Source of the DNA: Candidatus Merdenecus merdavium
Lineage (GTDB): Bacteria > Bacillota > Clostridia > Lachnospirales > Lachnospiraceae
Direction of reading: 5' to 3'
DNA length: 9,294 nt
NCBI GenBank assembly: GCA_018715425.1
Contig: DVLR01000180.1
Span: 1 to 9,294 of the forward strand
The notes beneath the pieces were generated by a model. It saw only the letters and a list, made by a program, of their open reading frames with translations, was not told the origin of the DNA and did no database searches. A program made the translations under genes and the position numbers. Shown here piece by piece: positions 1 to 6,007 of the stretch. Position 1 is the first letter of the stretch; each line of letters opens with the position of its first letter.

Positions 1-259
1 AAAAAATTAAGTCTTTGGCTGGATATAGTAATACATCTTTATCAAAGAATTTATAATCTTCATAGATTTCTTTTGCTTTTAAATCATTTTGTGTTATGAC
101 TATTTTATACTTCTTCTTTAAACCCAATACATACATCAAATGAGATTTTTGAGAATCAATACAACCTGTAATTTCATGTATACCCTTTTGATGTTGTAAG
201 TTAGTTTCTAGGTTATTAAATTCTTTTAGCTCCCTTAAAGAACTAATAAATGATCTCAT
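1..259 (-). CDS. mfd: Transcription-repair coupling factor Mfd, N-terminal fragment
   Basis: This is the first 86 codons of a minus-strand gene that continues past the left edge of the window. Mfd is the large SF2 translocase that removes RNA polymerase stalled at DNA lesions and recruits UvrA; only the start of its UvrB-like N-terminal module is visible. Recognition rests on the Mfd/UvrB-type pattern: a short helix (residues 1-20), a G-x-x-x-S-Q-K-S-H-L segment at 32-41 in the place of a degenerate P-loop, a beta strand and helix with N-D-L-K-A-K (58-63), and D-V-L-L-Y-P-A-K-D (75-83). The ATG at 259-257 has a strong upstream AAGGGGG ribosome site, and the gene starts 11 bp after the pth stop, so it is very probably co-transcribed with pth. 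The pth-mfd order is conserved in Firmicutes. No stop interrupts the visible part. Confidence 0.9.
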   Translation of the reverse strand, partial: MRSFISSLRELKEFNNLETNLQHQKGIHEITGCIDSQKSHLMYVLGLKKKYKIVITQNDLKAKEIYEDYKFFDKDVLLYPAKDLIF

Positions 260-270
260 GTTATGCCCCC

Positions 271-843
271 TTATACTTCCTTCTTATTATAGAGGTTCAT
301 AGCTGATTCTATGTCTACAGTTATGATTTCTCTAACTGCTTTTATACTGCGAACAATCCCTTGATCCACAGACTCCCTATCCTTATTAGAAAAATGTCCT
401 AGCACATAATCTGCAAGATCATAACCTCTAGGCTTTTCCCCTATTCCTATTTTAACCCTAGGAAACTCCTGTGTCCCAAGATGAGCAATGATGTTTTTTA
501 TACCATTATGGCCCCCTGCACTTCCTTTTTTCCTGATTCTAATTTGTCCAGGATCCAAACTAATATCATCATATAATACAATGAATTCATCTGACACATC
601 TACTTTATAAAAGTCTATGAGCTCTCTTACGCTTTCACCACTTAAATTCATATATGTCTGAGGTTTTGCTAAGATGACTTTATGGCCTTCTATCATGCCT
701 TTACCAATCATGGCCTTATGCTTTTTCATATCTATATCAATATCATATGCTTTGCCAATCATATCGATGGCATCAAATCCAACATTATGGCGAGTCTTTT
801 GATATTGCTTCGTTGGATTCCCCAATCCTACAATCACATACAT
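271..843 (-). CDS. pth: Peptidyl-tRNA hydrolase
   Basis: This cytoplasmic enzyme hydrolyses the ester bond of peptidyl-tRNAs that drop off the ribosome, recycling tRNA and releasing the peptide. At 190 residues it has the normal length for bacterial Pth. The family landmarks are all present: G-L-G-N-P at residues 6-10 (Asn9), the T-R-H-N-V-G-F block with the catalytic His19, K-P-Q-T-Y-M-N-L-S-G at 60-69 (Asn66), Asp92 in Y-D-D-I, and G-G-H-N-G at 110-114 (Asn113). The assigned roles follow from the E. coli enzyme (Asn10, His20, Asn68, Asp93, Asn114). The ATG is preceded by AAAGGGA at a good distance. The gene is first in a probable pth-mfd operon, with its own promoter at 978-1006 and a leader of about 130 nt. 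Confidence 0.97.
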   Translation of the reverse strand: MYVIVGLGNPTKQYQKTRHNVGFDAIDMIGKAYDIDIDMKKHKAMIGKGMIEGHKVILAKPQTYMNLSGESVRELIDFYKVDVSDEFIVLYDDISLDPGQIRIRKKGSAGGHNGIKNIIAHLGTQEFPRVKIGIGEKPRGYDLADYVLGHFSNKDRESVDQGIVRSIKAVREIITVDIESAMNLYNKKEV

Positions 844-863
844 ATTTATTCCCTTTCTTATGT

Positions 864-910
864 CCTAAATTGCCTTAGAATATATCCTTGGGCAACGCAT
901 TAGGCTGCCC
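864..910 (-). promoter_or_regulatory. Leader of pth with two mutually exclusive stems
   Basis: On the minus strand the pth leader can form a compact hairpin, GGGCAGC (910-904) with GTTGCCC (896-890), seven pairs including one G-U and a 7-nt loop. The alternative is a longer structure in which CCTAA (904-900) and TTGCC (895-891) pair with GGCAA (874-870) and TTAGG (868-864), two stacked 5-bp helices with a small internal loop. Both use the GTTGCC arm, so they cannot coexist. Neither is followed by a U-run, and neither directly covers the pth ribosome site, so any switch would be neither a classical intrinsic attenuator nor simple RBS sequestration. I did not match it to a known riboswitch class. 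It could be chance pairing. Confidence 0.3.
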
Positions 911-917
911 GATCACA

Positions 918-947
918 TCATACCCCATATGGTGAAATGATATTCAT
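918..947 (-). CDS. Possible 9-codon leader minigene upstream of pth
   Basis: Between the predicted pth promoter and pth, a minus-strand ATG at 947-945 opens a short frame encoding M-N-I-I-S-P-Y-G-V and ending with TGA at 920-918. An AAAGGA motif (960-955) lies 7 nt before the ATG, a plausible ribosome-binding arrangement, and the predicted transcript start is only about 10 nt further upstream. The frame is directly followed by the hairpin at 890-910. Frames this short occur often by chance. The call rests only on the ribosome-site spacing and location, and no homology is claimed. Confidence 0.25.
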   Translation of the reverse strand: MNIISPYGV

Positions 948-977
948 CCGACAGTCCTTTATTTTCCTTTATGATTC

Positions 978-1006
978 ATTGTACAAGAATATTTGCTATT
1001 TGTCAC
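978..1006 (-). promoter_or_regulatory. Sigma-A-type promoter for pth-mfd
   Basis: Read on the minus strand there is GTGACA (1006-1001; five of six matches to TTGACA), a 17-bp spacer, and TACAAT (983-978; five of six matches to TATAAT). It lies downstream of the spoVG terminator and would give a leader of about 130 nt before the pth ATG. The region between it and the terminator (1007-1080) is A+T-rich and shows no gene. Confidence 0.65.
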
Positions 1007-1080
1007 GTATTATCATAATCTCTATTGTTTTTTATTGATGGAAATAGATTTGACTTTACTTTTAAATCATAGTATTAGGT

Positions 1081-1122
1081 AAAAAGAGCAGTTGCTTTAC
1101 GATGCCAGCAACTGCTCTTTTT
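1081..1122 (-). terminator. Intrinsic terminator after spoVG
   Basis: A perfect 16-bp inverted repeat, AAAAAGAGCAGTTGCT (1081-1096) and AGCAACTGCTCTTTTT (1107-1122), surrounds a 10-nt loop. Because the ends of the arms are A/T runs, each strand carries a T-run at its 3' side, so the hairpin can terminate in either direction. Its evident job is to end the glgC-glgD-spoVG transcript, whose last stop codon is 37 bp upstream, before the separate pth-mfd promoter. No plus-strand gene converges on it. Confidence 0.92.
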
Positions 1123-1159
1123 ATTTTTTATTTCTTACTTTTATTTCTTATTTTAAACA

Positions 1160-1435
1160 TTATATTATTTCATCTTGATGAGCATTCTCTTCTTCATAAT
1201 GTTTTAATACCATATTTTGAATATAGTCCCTCGTTTCTGAATTGATTGGATGAGCGATATCACGATATTCACCATCTGCCGCTTTTCTACTTGGCATAGC
1301 AATAAATAATCCCTTTTCTCCCTCAATCACCTTAATATCATGAACCACAAAAACATCATCAATCGTAATAGAAACCACTGCTTTCATTTTTCCTTCTTTT
1401 GTAACTTTACGTACTCTAACATCTGTAATATTCAT
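1160..1435 (-). CDS. spoVG: SpoVG, regulator of septation and sporulation
   Basis: SpoVG is a small site-specific nucleic-acid-binding regulator. In Bacillus it affects asymmetric septation and spore cortex formation; in other Firmicutes it is an RNA/DNA-binding pleiotropic regulator. The 91-residue length is typical. The sequence opens with the family's M-x-I-T-D-V-R-V-R-K beta strand and carries the signature G-L-F-I-A-M-P-S-R-K (42-51) and Y-R-D-I-A-H-P-I (57-64), with a charged, variable tail after about residue 80. The ATG has an AAAGGGG ribosome site 6 nt upstream. The gene begins only 30 bp after the glgD stop. I found no convincing sigma-H-type promoter in that gap or in the end of glgD, so it probably rides on the glgC-glgD transcript, unlike the separately promoted spoVG of B. 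subtilis. A strong terminator follows. Confidence 0.97.
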   Translation of the reverse strand: MNITDVRVRKVTKEGKMKAVVSITIDDVFVVHDIKVIEGEKGLFIAMPSRKAADGEYRDIAHPINSETRDYIQNMVLKHYEEENAHQDEII

Positions 1436-1465
1436 TCTTTTGCCCCTTTCTCCTGTCTGGCACCG

Positions 1466-2584
1466 TTATAGTACATATCTTTCGTTTTTCTCTATAACGA
1501 TTTTAATTCCATCTTCTCCATAATGATATGAATTTGCCCTAATTGTATCTCGACTTTCCACGATACAATTTTCTATATATGTATTATCTCCAACATATAC
1601 GTCATTGAGAATAATAGAATTCTTAATCACGCAGTTATTTCCAATATAAGCTTTCTTAAATAACACCGAGTTTTCTACCTTACCATTTACGATACATCCA
1701 CTTGATACTAAACTATTACGCACATCTGCTCCAGGATTATACTTTGCTGGTGGTAAATCATCTACTTTTGAGTAAATGTCTGGATACTGGCGGAAGAAAT
1801 AGTCCCTTACCTCTGGTTTCAAAAAGTCCATATTCGTTTTGAAATAGGCATCTACAGTAGAAATATTGTTCCAATAATCATTCATTTTGTATCCATAAAT
1901 TCTTTTTAGATTTTTATATCGGATCAAGATATCTTTTACAAAATCGTGGCGATCCTCTTTGGCACACCGCTCAATTAATTCAATGAGTTGGCGCCTTCTA
2001 ATAACATAAATACCAGTTGAAATAGTCTGTGATGAACTAACCATTGGTTTTTCTTCGAACTCTTCTATTCGATAATTCTCGTTCATTTTTATTACGCCAA
2101 ATCTTGTAGTATCCTCACAGATTGGTACATCTTTACATACTACAGTGATGTCCGCTTTTTTTTCTATATGATATTCTAGTACTTTATTATAATCTAATTT
2201 ATAAACACCATCTCCAGATGCTATAATCACATACGGCTCATGGCTCTTCTTTAAAAAGTCAAGATTCTGATAAATAGCATCGGCTGTACCTCTATACCAC
2301 CAACTGTTCTCTGCTGTGATGGTTGGTGTAAAAACAAACAATCCCCCTTGTTTTCTACCAAAATCCCACCACTTTGATGAACTTAAATGCTCATTTAATG
2401 ACTTTGCATTATACTGAGTCAAAACTGCTACTTTATGTATATGAGAGTTAGACATATTACTAAGAGCAAAATCGATACTTCTAAAGCTACCTGCAATGGG
2501 CATTGCTGCAATAGCCCTTTTTCTAGATAACTCTCCCATTCTATGGTTGTTGCCACCTGCTAAAATAATTCCTATTGCTCTCAT
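1466..2584 (-). CDS. glgD: GlgD, non-catalytic subunit of glucose-1-phosphate adenylyltransferase
   Basis: This 372-residue paralogue of GlgC has the same layout: a nucleotidyltransferase domain (about 1-250) and a left-handed beta-helix tail (about 285-345) with hexapeptide-like repeats. In Firmicutes GlgD partners GlgC and raises or tunes its activity, with little or no activity of its own. The sequence agrees with a non-catalytic role. The nucleotide loop, G-G-Q-G-S-R-L in the adjacent GlgC, is G-G-N-N-H-R-M here (10-16), the following K-P-A-V motif is lost, and S-G-D-H is S-G-D-G (123-126). F-E-E-K-P (176-180) and W-W-Y-R-G-T-A-D-A-I-Y-Q-N (95-107) are kept. The start overlaps the glgC stop in an ATGA, with an AGGTGAT ribosome site inside the end of glgC, suggesting translational coupling and matched subunit amounts. 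Confidence 0.93.
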   Translation of the reverse strand: MRAIGIILAGGNNHRMGELSRKRAIAAMPIAGSFRSIDFALSNMSNSHIHKVAVLTQYNAKSLNEHLSSSKWWDFGRKQGGLFVFTPTITAENSWWYRGTADAIYQNLDFLKKSHEPYVIIASGDGVYKLDYNKVLEYHIEKKADITVVCKDVPICEDTTRFGVIKMNENYRIEEFEEKPMVSSSQTISTGIYVIRRRQLIELIERCAKEDRHDFVKDILIRYKNLKRIYGYKMNDYWNNISTVDAYFKTNMDFLKPEVRDYFFRQYPDIYSKVDDLPPAKYNPGADVRNSLVSSGCIVNGKVENSVLFKKAYIGNNCVIKNSIILNDVYVGDNTYIENCIVESRDTIRANSYHYGEDGIKIVIEKNERYVL

Positions 2585-3855
2585 CCTAGATCACCTACCT
2601 TAATTAATGTCTCACCACTTTCTAGTATGCCATTTGGATAGTCCTGGGCTACTGTATCTCCTTGAACAGCTGTATTTTTTCCGATCTTAACGTTAGGTGG
2701 TATTGTTGTATGTTCCCCAATGGTTACAAGATCAAAAGAATAAACACCTGGGTTCTTCTTATTTGGAGTATCCTCTCCTACACCAAGTTCCACATGTTGT
2801 CCAATCGTAACATTCTCTGCTATAATGGATTTATCCACAATAGTCCCTTCTTCAATGGTGACATCTTTCATAATAATAGAGTCTCTGATAATGGAGCCTT
2901 TTTTTATGGTTACCCCTGAACCAATAACGGAGTTATGAACTTCACCATAAATTTCTGTTCCCTCTCCTATAATACTCCGATCCACCACTGCATTTTCTCC
3001 GATATATTGTGGCGGAATAATATCACTCTTGGTATAAATCTTCCAAAATTCTTCGTAAAGGTTAAATTCTGGAATGATGTTGATCAACTCCATATTGGCT
3101 TCCCAATAAGAGCCTAAGGTACCTACATCCTTCCAATATCCGTTGAATTCATATGCAAAAATACGCTTACCATTTTCGTGACAATATGGAATGATATGCT
3201 TACCGAAATCGCAATTTCCCTGATCTTGTAAGGCGATTAAGGCCTCTCTTAACACTTTCCAACTAAATATATAAATCCCCATAGAAACAAGATTATTTCT
3301 TGGTTTTTCTGGTTTCTCTTCAAACTCTAAAATCTCATTGTTATCTCCAGTGATTACAACTCCAAATCTACTAGCTTCTTCAATTGGTACTGGCATAGAA
3401 GCAATGGTAATATCTGCCTTGCTGGCCTTATGAAAATCTAGCATAATTTCATAATCCATTTTGTAAATATGATCTCCTGACAAAATCAATACATAATCTG
3501 GATTATAGGTTTCCATATAGTCTAAATTTTGATATATAGCATTTGCTGTACCTGTATACCACTCGCTTGAAGTACTCTTTTCATATGGCGGAAGTACCGT
3601 TACACCTCCTATATTTCTATCTAAATCCCAAGGGATACCAATACCAATATGGGTATTTAGTCTTAATGGCTGGTATTGAGTTAATACCCCTACCGTGTCA
3701 ACTCCTGAATTAATACAGTTACTTAAAGGAAAATCGATAATTCTATATTTCCCTCCAAAGGCCACTGCTGGTTTAGCAACTTTGGATGTAAGCACTCCCA
3801 GCCTACTACCTTGTCCACCTGCAAGCAACATTGCAATCATTTCTTTTTTTATCAT
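2581..3855 (-). CDS. glgC: Glucose-1-phosphate adenylyltransferase (ADP-glucose pyrophosphorylase), catalytic subunit
   Basis: GlgC makes ADP-glucose from glucose-1-phosphate and ATP, the committed step of bacterial glycogen synthesis. With the start chosen here it has 424 residues, close to normal. Visible motifs are the nucleotide loop L-A-G-G-Q-G-S-R-L (11-19), K-P-A-V-A-F-G-G-K-Y-R-I-I-D-F (28-42), W-Y-T-G-T-A-N-A-I-Y-Q-N (99-110), S-G-D-H-I-Y-K-M-D-Y (126-135), the sugar-phosphate-binding F-E-E-K-P (178-182), and a C-terminal left-handed beta-helix (about 287-400). The open frame extends 11 codons upstream to an ATG at 3888, but AGGGGGTGAT sits just before the ATG at 3855, and the promoter's -10 box ends at 3889, so the upstream ATG would be at or before the transcript start. 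The gene is first of the glgC-glgD-spoVG unit. glgA, glgB and glgP are not in the window. Confidence 0.96.
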   Translation of the reverse strand: MIKKEMIAMLLAGGQGSRLGVLTSKVAKPAVAFGGKYRIIDFPLSNCINSGVDTVGVLTQYQPLRLNTHIGIGIPWDLDRNIGGVTVLPPYEKSTSSEWYTGTANAIYQNLDYMETYNPDYVLILSGDHIYKMDYEIMLDFHKASKADITIASMPVPIEEASRFGVVITGDNNEILEFEEKPEKPRNNLVSMGIYIFSWKVLREALIALQDQGNCDFGKHIIPYCHENGKRIFAYEFNGYWKDVGTLGSYWEANMELINIIPEFNLYEEFWKIYTKSDIIPPQYIGENAVVDRSIIGEGTEIYGEVHNSVIGSGVTIKKGSIIRDSIIMKDVTIEEGTIVDKSIIAENVTIGQHVELGVGEDTPNKKNPGVYSFDLVTIGEHTTIPPNVKIGKNTAVQGDTVAQDYPNGILESGETLIKVGDLG

Positions 3856-3888
3856 GCTATCACCCCCTGATGTGTTTGTTATTTCCAT

Positions 3889-3917
3889 ATTATAACATGA
3901 TTTCTCTATTTAGTGAA
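3889..3917 (-). promoter_or_regulatory. Sigma-A-type promoter for glgC-glgD-spoVG
   Basis: On the minus strand there is TTCACT (3917-3912; four of six matches), a 17-bp spacer, and a perfect TATAAT (3894-3889) preceded by an extended -10 TG (TGTTATAAT). Transcription would begin near 3882, giving a short leader of about 27 nt before the chosen glgC ATG. Confidence 0.72.
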
Positions 3918-4148
3918 CATCTTTTACAAAAATATTTTATTTTTAACCGAAGTTTTATGACAATTATCTCATATTAACGATTTTATTCTAAAATTCCTTA
4001 CCAATTATCGGTCTAATTCTACATTCTTGTATATGATTTTCTCTTTTTTGTGTATTTTACATGATTTTGATCTTATCTTTACAACTTTGGTGGTTAAAGT
4101 GATTAGACATGCTGTAAAGAAAAGGCTTCCATTTTTTCTTTAAAATAG
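3918..4148. other. Divergent intergenic spacer, glgC to murC
   Basis: This is an A+T-rich stretch between the two divergent promoters. I see no open frame with a ribosome site and no RNA gene. The only structure is a weak A/T-only inverted repeat, AAAGAAAA (4116-4123) with TTTTCTTT (4134-4141), lying just before the murC -10 box. No dyad resembling a known operator was recognised. Confidence 0.6.
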
Positions 4149-4154
4149 TATAAT
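4149..4154 (+). promoter_or_regulatory. -10 box of the murC promoter
   Basis: There is a perfect TATAAT 68 bp before the murC ATG. The -35 region is poor: the best hexamer at 17 bp is CTTCCA, 4126-4131, with three of six matches. There is no extended -10 TG. It may therefore be a weak promoter or one needing an activator. Confidence 0.5.
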
Positions 4155-4167
4155 GTAACTTGTAAAA

Positions 4168-4185
4168 CTATACATTTAGGTATAG
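4168..4185 (+). repeat. Small inverted repeat in the murC leader
   Basis: CTATAC (4168-4173) and GTATAG (4180-4185) form a perfect 6-bp dyad with a 6-nt spacer, a few bases after the expected murC transcription start. The position would suit an operator or a leader stem, but in such A+T-rich DNA chance is a fair explanation. No regulator can be assigned. Confidence 0.25.
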
Positions 4186-4221
4186 AAGATTTTAACATAC
4201 TAAGATAATAGGAGAATATCA

Positions 4222-5601
4222 ATGTATAAAATAGATTTTGAAAAACCAATTCATATACACTTTATTGGTATTGGCGGAATCAGTATGAGTGGTCTTGCAG
4301 AGATTTTATTAAAGGAAGGATTCACCATTACAGGTTCTGACTCTAAAGAGACTAAATTAACAGACAAGTTAAGTAACTTGGGTGCTACTATTTATTATGG
4401 TCAAAGAGCTTCTAATATTAAAGAACCTTTAGACCTTGTGGTTTATACTGCTGCAATCCACGATGATAACGAAGAGCTTCAAGAAGCAAAGAAAAGAGAA
4501 ATACCATGTATATCAAGGGCTGAGCTACTTGGTCAAATCATGAATAACTATGCAAATTCCATTGCAATCTCTGGAACACACGGTAAAACTACGACGACAT
4601 CTATGGTTTCACAAATTCTACTGGAGGCTCAAGCAGATCCAACTATTTCTGTGGGAGGTATTTTAAAATCCATCCAAGGTAATATTAAAGTTGGAACTTC
4701 ACCATACTTTGTTACTGAAGCATGCGAATATACCAATAGCTTTTTACACTTTAATCCAAAATATAGTTTGATTCTTAATATAGAAGAAGACCATTTAGAT
4801 TTTTTTAAGGATCTAGATGATATCAGACATTCTTTCCGCCTATTTGCAGAAAGATTACCTAAGGATGGAACTTTAATTATTAATGGTGAAATTAATGGAT
4901 ATGAAGAAATTGTGCGTGGCTTACCTTGTAAGGTGCTCACCTATGGAACTGATGATCGTTTTAGGTATGGAGCAGCCAATATCACTTTTAATGAAAAAGC
5001 TTGTGCAACTTATGATTTATTAAAAGATGGGGTTAAATTGGAAACCATCCACTTAAATGTACCAGGTCTACACAATGTATCAAACTCCGTTGCCTCCATA
5101 GCCCTTGGCTTAGAGCTAGGCTTATCCATGGATACCATGAAAAAAGCTTTTGTTCATTTTACAGGAACAGACCGCAGATTTGAATATAAGGGGGATTTAA
5201 AGGGAATTACCATTATTGATGATTATGCCCATCATCCAACTGAAATTAAAGCAACTCTTCATGCTGCTAAAGATTACCCTGCCAAAAATATCTGGTGTAT
5301 TTTCCAACCACATACTTATACCAGAACTCATGCATTCTTAAAAGAGTTTGCTTCTGCTTTATCATTATCGGATAAAATCATTTTAACAGATATTTATGCT
5401 GCAAGAGAAACCAATGAACTTGGCATATCCTCTAAAGATTTAGAACAAGAGCTGAAAAAACTAGGTGCTGAGGTTTATTATTTCCCAACTTTTGATGAAG
5501 TTGAACACTTTGTATTAGAGCATGTACTTCCAGATGACTTGTTGATAACTATGGGCGCTGGAGACGTAGTAAAGATAGGGGAAAACCTACTTGGAAAGTA
5601 G
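4222..5601 (+). CDS. murC: UDP-N-acetylmuramate--L-alanine ligase
   Basis: MurC is the cytoplasmic ATP-dependent ligase that adds L-alanine to UDP-N-acetylmuramate, the first amino acid of the peptidoglycan stem peptide. The protein has 459 residues, normal for the family, with the three Mur-ligase domains in order. The N-terminal substrate domain has G-I-G-G-I-S-M-S-G-L-A (16-26). The central ATPase has G-T-H-G-K-T-T-T (118-125), E-A-C-E-Y (166-170), N-I-E-E-D-H-L-D (187-194) and H-N-V-S-N (284-288). The C-terminal domain has G-T-D-R-R-F-E (315-321), D-D-Y-A-H-H-P-T-E-I-K (333-343) and P-H-T-Y-T-R-T (363-369). H-F-I-G-I-G-G-I-S-M-S near the start and D-D-Y-A-H-H-P separate it from MurD, MurE and MurF. 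The ATG has AGGAGA upstream. It is a single gene with its own promoter, divergent from glgC; the following 397 bp are non-coding. Confidence 0.97.
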   Translation: MYKIDFEKPIHIHFIGIGGISMSGLAEILLKEGFTITGSDSKETKLTDKLSNLGATIYYGQRASNIKEPLDLVVYTAAIHDDNEELQEAKKREIPCISRAELLGQIMNNYANSIAISGTHGKTTTTSMVSQILLEAQADPTISVGGILKSIQGNIKVGTSPYFVTEACEYTNSFLHFNPKYSLILNIEEDHLDFFKDLDDIRHSFRLFAERLPKDGTLIINGEINGYEEIVRGLPCKVLTYGTDDRFRYGAANITFNEKACATYDLLKDGVKLETIHLNVPGLHNVSNSVASIALGLELGLSMDTMKKAFVHFTGTDRRFEYKGDLKGITIIDDYAHHPTEIKATLHAAKDYPAKNIWCIFQPHTYTRTHAFLKEFASALSLSDKIILTDIYAARETNELGISSKDLEQELKKLGAEVYYFPTFDEVEHFVLEHVLPDDLLITMGAGDVVKIGENLLGK

Positions 5602-5658
5602 TTATCCACATTATCCACATGTTTATACACATCTTTGATGGTAAAAGCATGTGGATTT
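5602..5658 (+). other. DnaA-box cluster I, directly after the murC stop
   Basis: Three 9-mers fit the DnaA-box consensus TTATNCACA on the plus strand: TTATCCACA at 5602-5610, TTATCCACA at 5611-5619 (head to tail with no spacer), and TTATACACA at 5623-5631. A weaker minus-strand copy (TGTGGATTT, two mismatches) is at 5650-5658. The first box starts at the base after the murC stop. ATCCACATG (5613-5621) can pair with CATGTGGAT (5648-5656), followed by a T-rich stretch, so the segment could also act as a loose murC terminator. Confidence 0.75.
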
Positions 5659-5756
5659 CTTTTATCTTATCCCCGTTTACATAAAATTTCGACATAATAT
5701 AAATTATTTCAACAATTCCCGTGTTTTCAACATTTTCTCAGGTTAACCTTTTTGCT
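5632..5756. other. A+T-rich spacer between the DnaA-box clusters
   Basis: This stretch is rich in A and T, especially 5679-5715. It contains the 10-bp perfect palindrome AGGTTAACCT (5740-5749) and an 8-bp direct repeat TTTCAACA (5707-5714 and 5725-5732). A low-melting segment between two box clusters is what an unwinding element or a DnaA-regulated region would look like, but nothing in the bases proves unwinding. No gene is seen. Confidence 0.4.
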
Positions 5757-5818
5757 TTACCCACATATTTATCCACATTATCCACATCTTCCACAACAAG
5801 ATACAAAAGTTATACACG
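5757..5818 (+). other. DnaA-box cluster II, upstream of the dnaD-dnaC operon
   Basis: Two exact boxes, TTATCCACA at 5769-5777 and 5778-5786, abut head to tail. They are flanked by near matches in the same orientation: TTACCCACA (5757-5765, one mismatch), TCTTCCACA (5787-5795, two mismatches, in the same 9-bp register) and TTATACACG (5810-5818, one mismatch). DnaA is the initiator and also a transcription factor. The cluster ends about 130 bp before the dnaD -10 box. The remaining stretch to the promoter (5819-5949) holds only a short CAACAA/TTGTTG dyad (5842-5858). Confidence 0.75.
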
Positions 5819-5949
5819 AAAACCGCTGCCTTGTATAGATTCAACAAGAATATTGTTGTTTTATTGTCTACCCTTACTATATTTGTCAGCTTCTCTTCTT
5901 TCCTACTCTTATCTCTTGGGAAAATGCAGTTCTCTTTTGCTCTATGTTA

Positions 5950-5958
5950 TGTTATAAT
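5950..5958 (+). promoter_or_regulatory. Extended -10 promoter for dnaD-dnaC
   Basis: The motif TGTTATAAT gives a perfect TATAAT (5953-5958) with the extended TG. The -35 region (about 5930-5935, TTCTCT) is weak, as is common for extended -10 promoters. Transcription would start near 5965, about 43 nt before the dnaD ATG. Confidence 0.6.
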
Positions 5959-6007
5959 GTGAACAGTGAATAAGATAATATTTTGAGAAAAGATATAGGT
6001 GAGAAAT

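Noticed and set aside
682..903. A 73-codon plus-strand open frame overlapping the pth start
   Set aside because: It is antisense to the Pth N-terminus, has no ribosome site, and most of it is explained by the pth frame and leader.
1436..1560. A sigma-H promoter for spoVG
   Set aside because: The AGGAGAAA just before spoVG is part of the ribosome-site region, and the only following GAAT falls on the start codon; nothing with proper spacing was found.
4116..4141. The AAAGAAAA/TTTTCTTT dyad as a terminator
   Set aside because: The stem is A/T with a single G-C pair per arm and lies between divergent promoters, where no transcript needs to end.
4629..4940. A 103-codon minus-strand open frame inside murC
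   Set aside because: It is fully antisense to conserved MurC motifs, has no ribosome site and no recognisable product.
5602..5818. The DnaA-box repeats as a CRISPR array or plasmid iteron set
   Set aside because: The repeats are only 9 bp with no regular spacers, match the DnaA consensus, and no cas or plasmid rep gene is nearby.
5721..5957. A 78-codon plus-strand open frame across DnaA-box cluster II
   Set aside because: It has no ribosome site, runs through repeated box sequences and the dnaD promoter, and its composition is low-complexity Leu/Ser/Tyr with no family resemblance.
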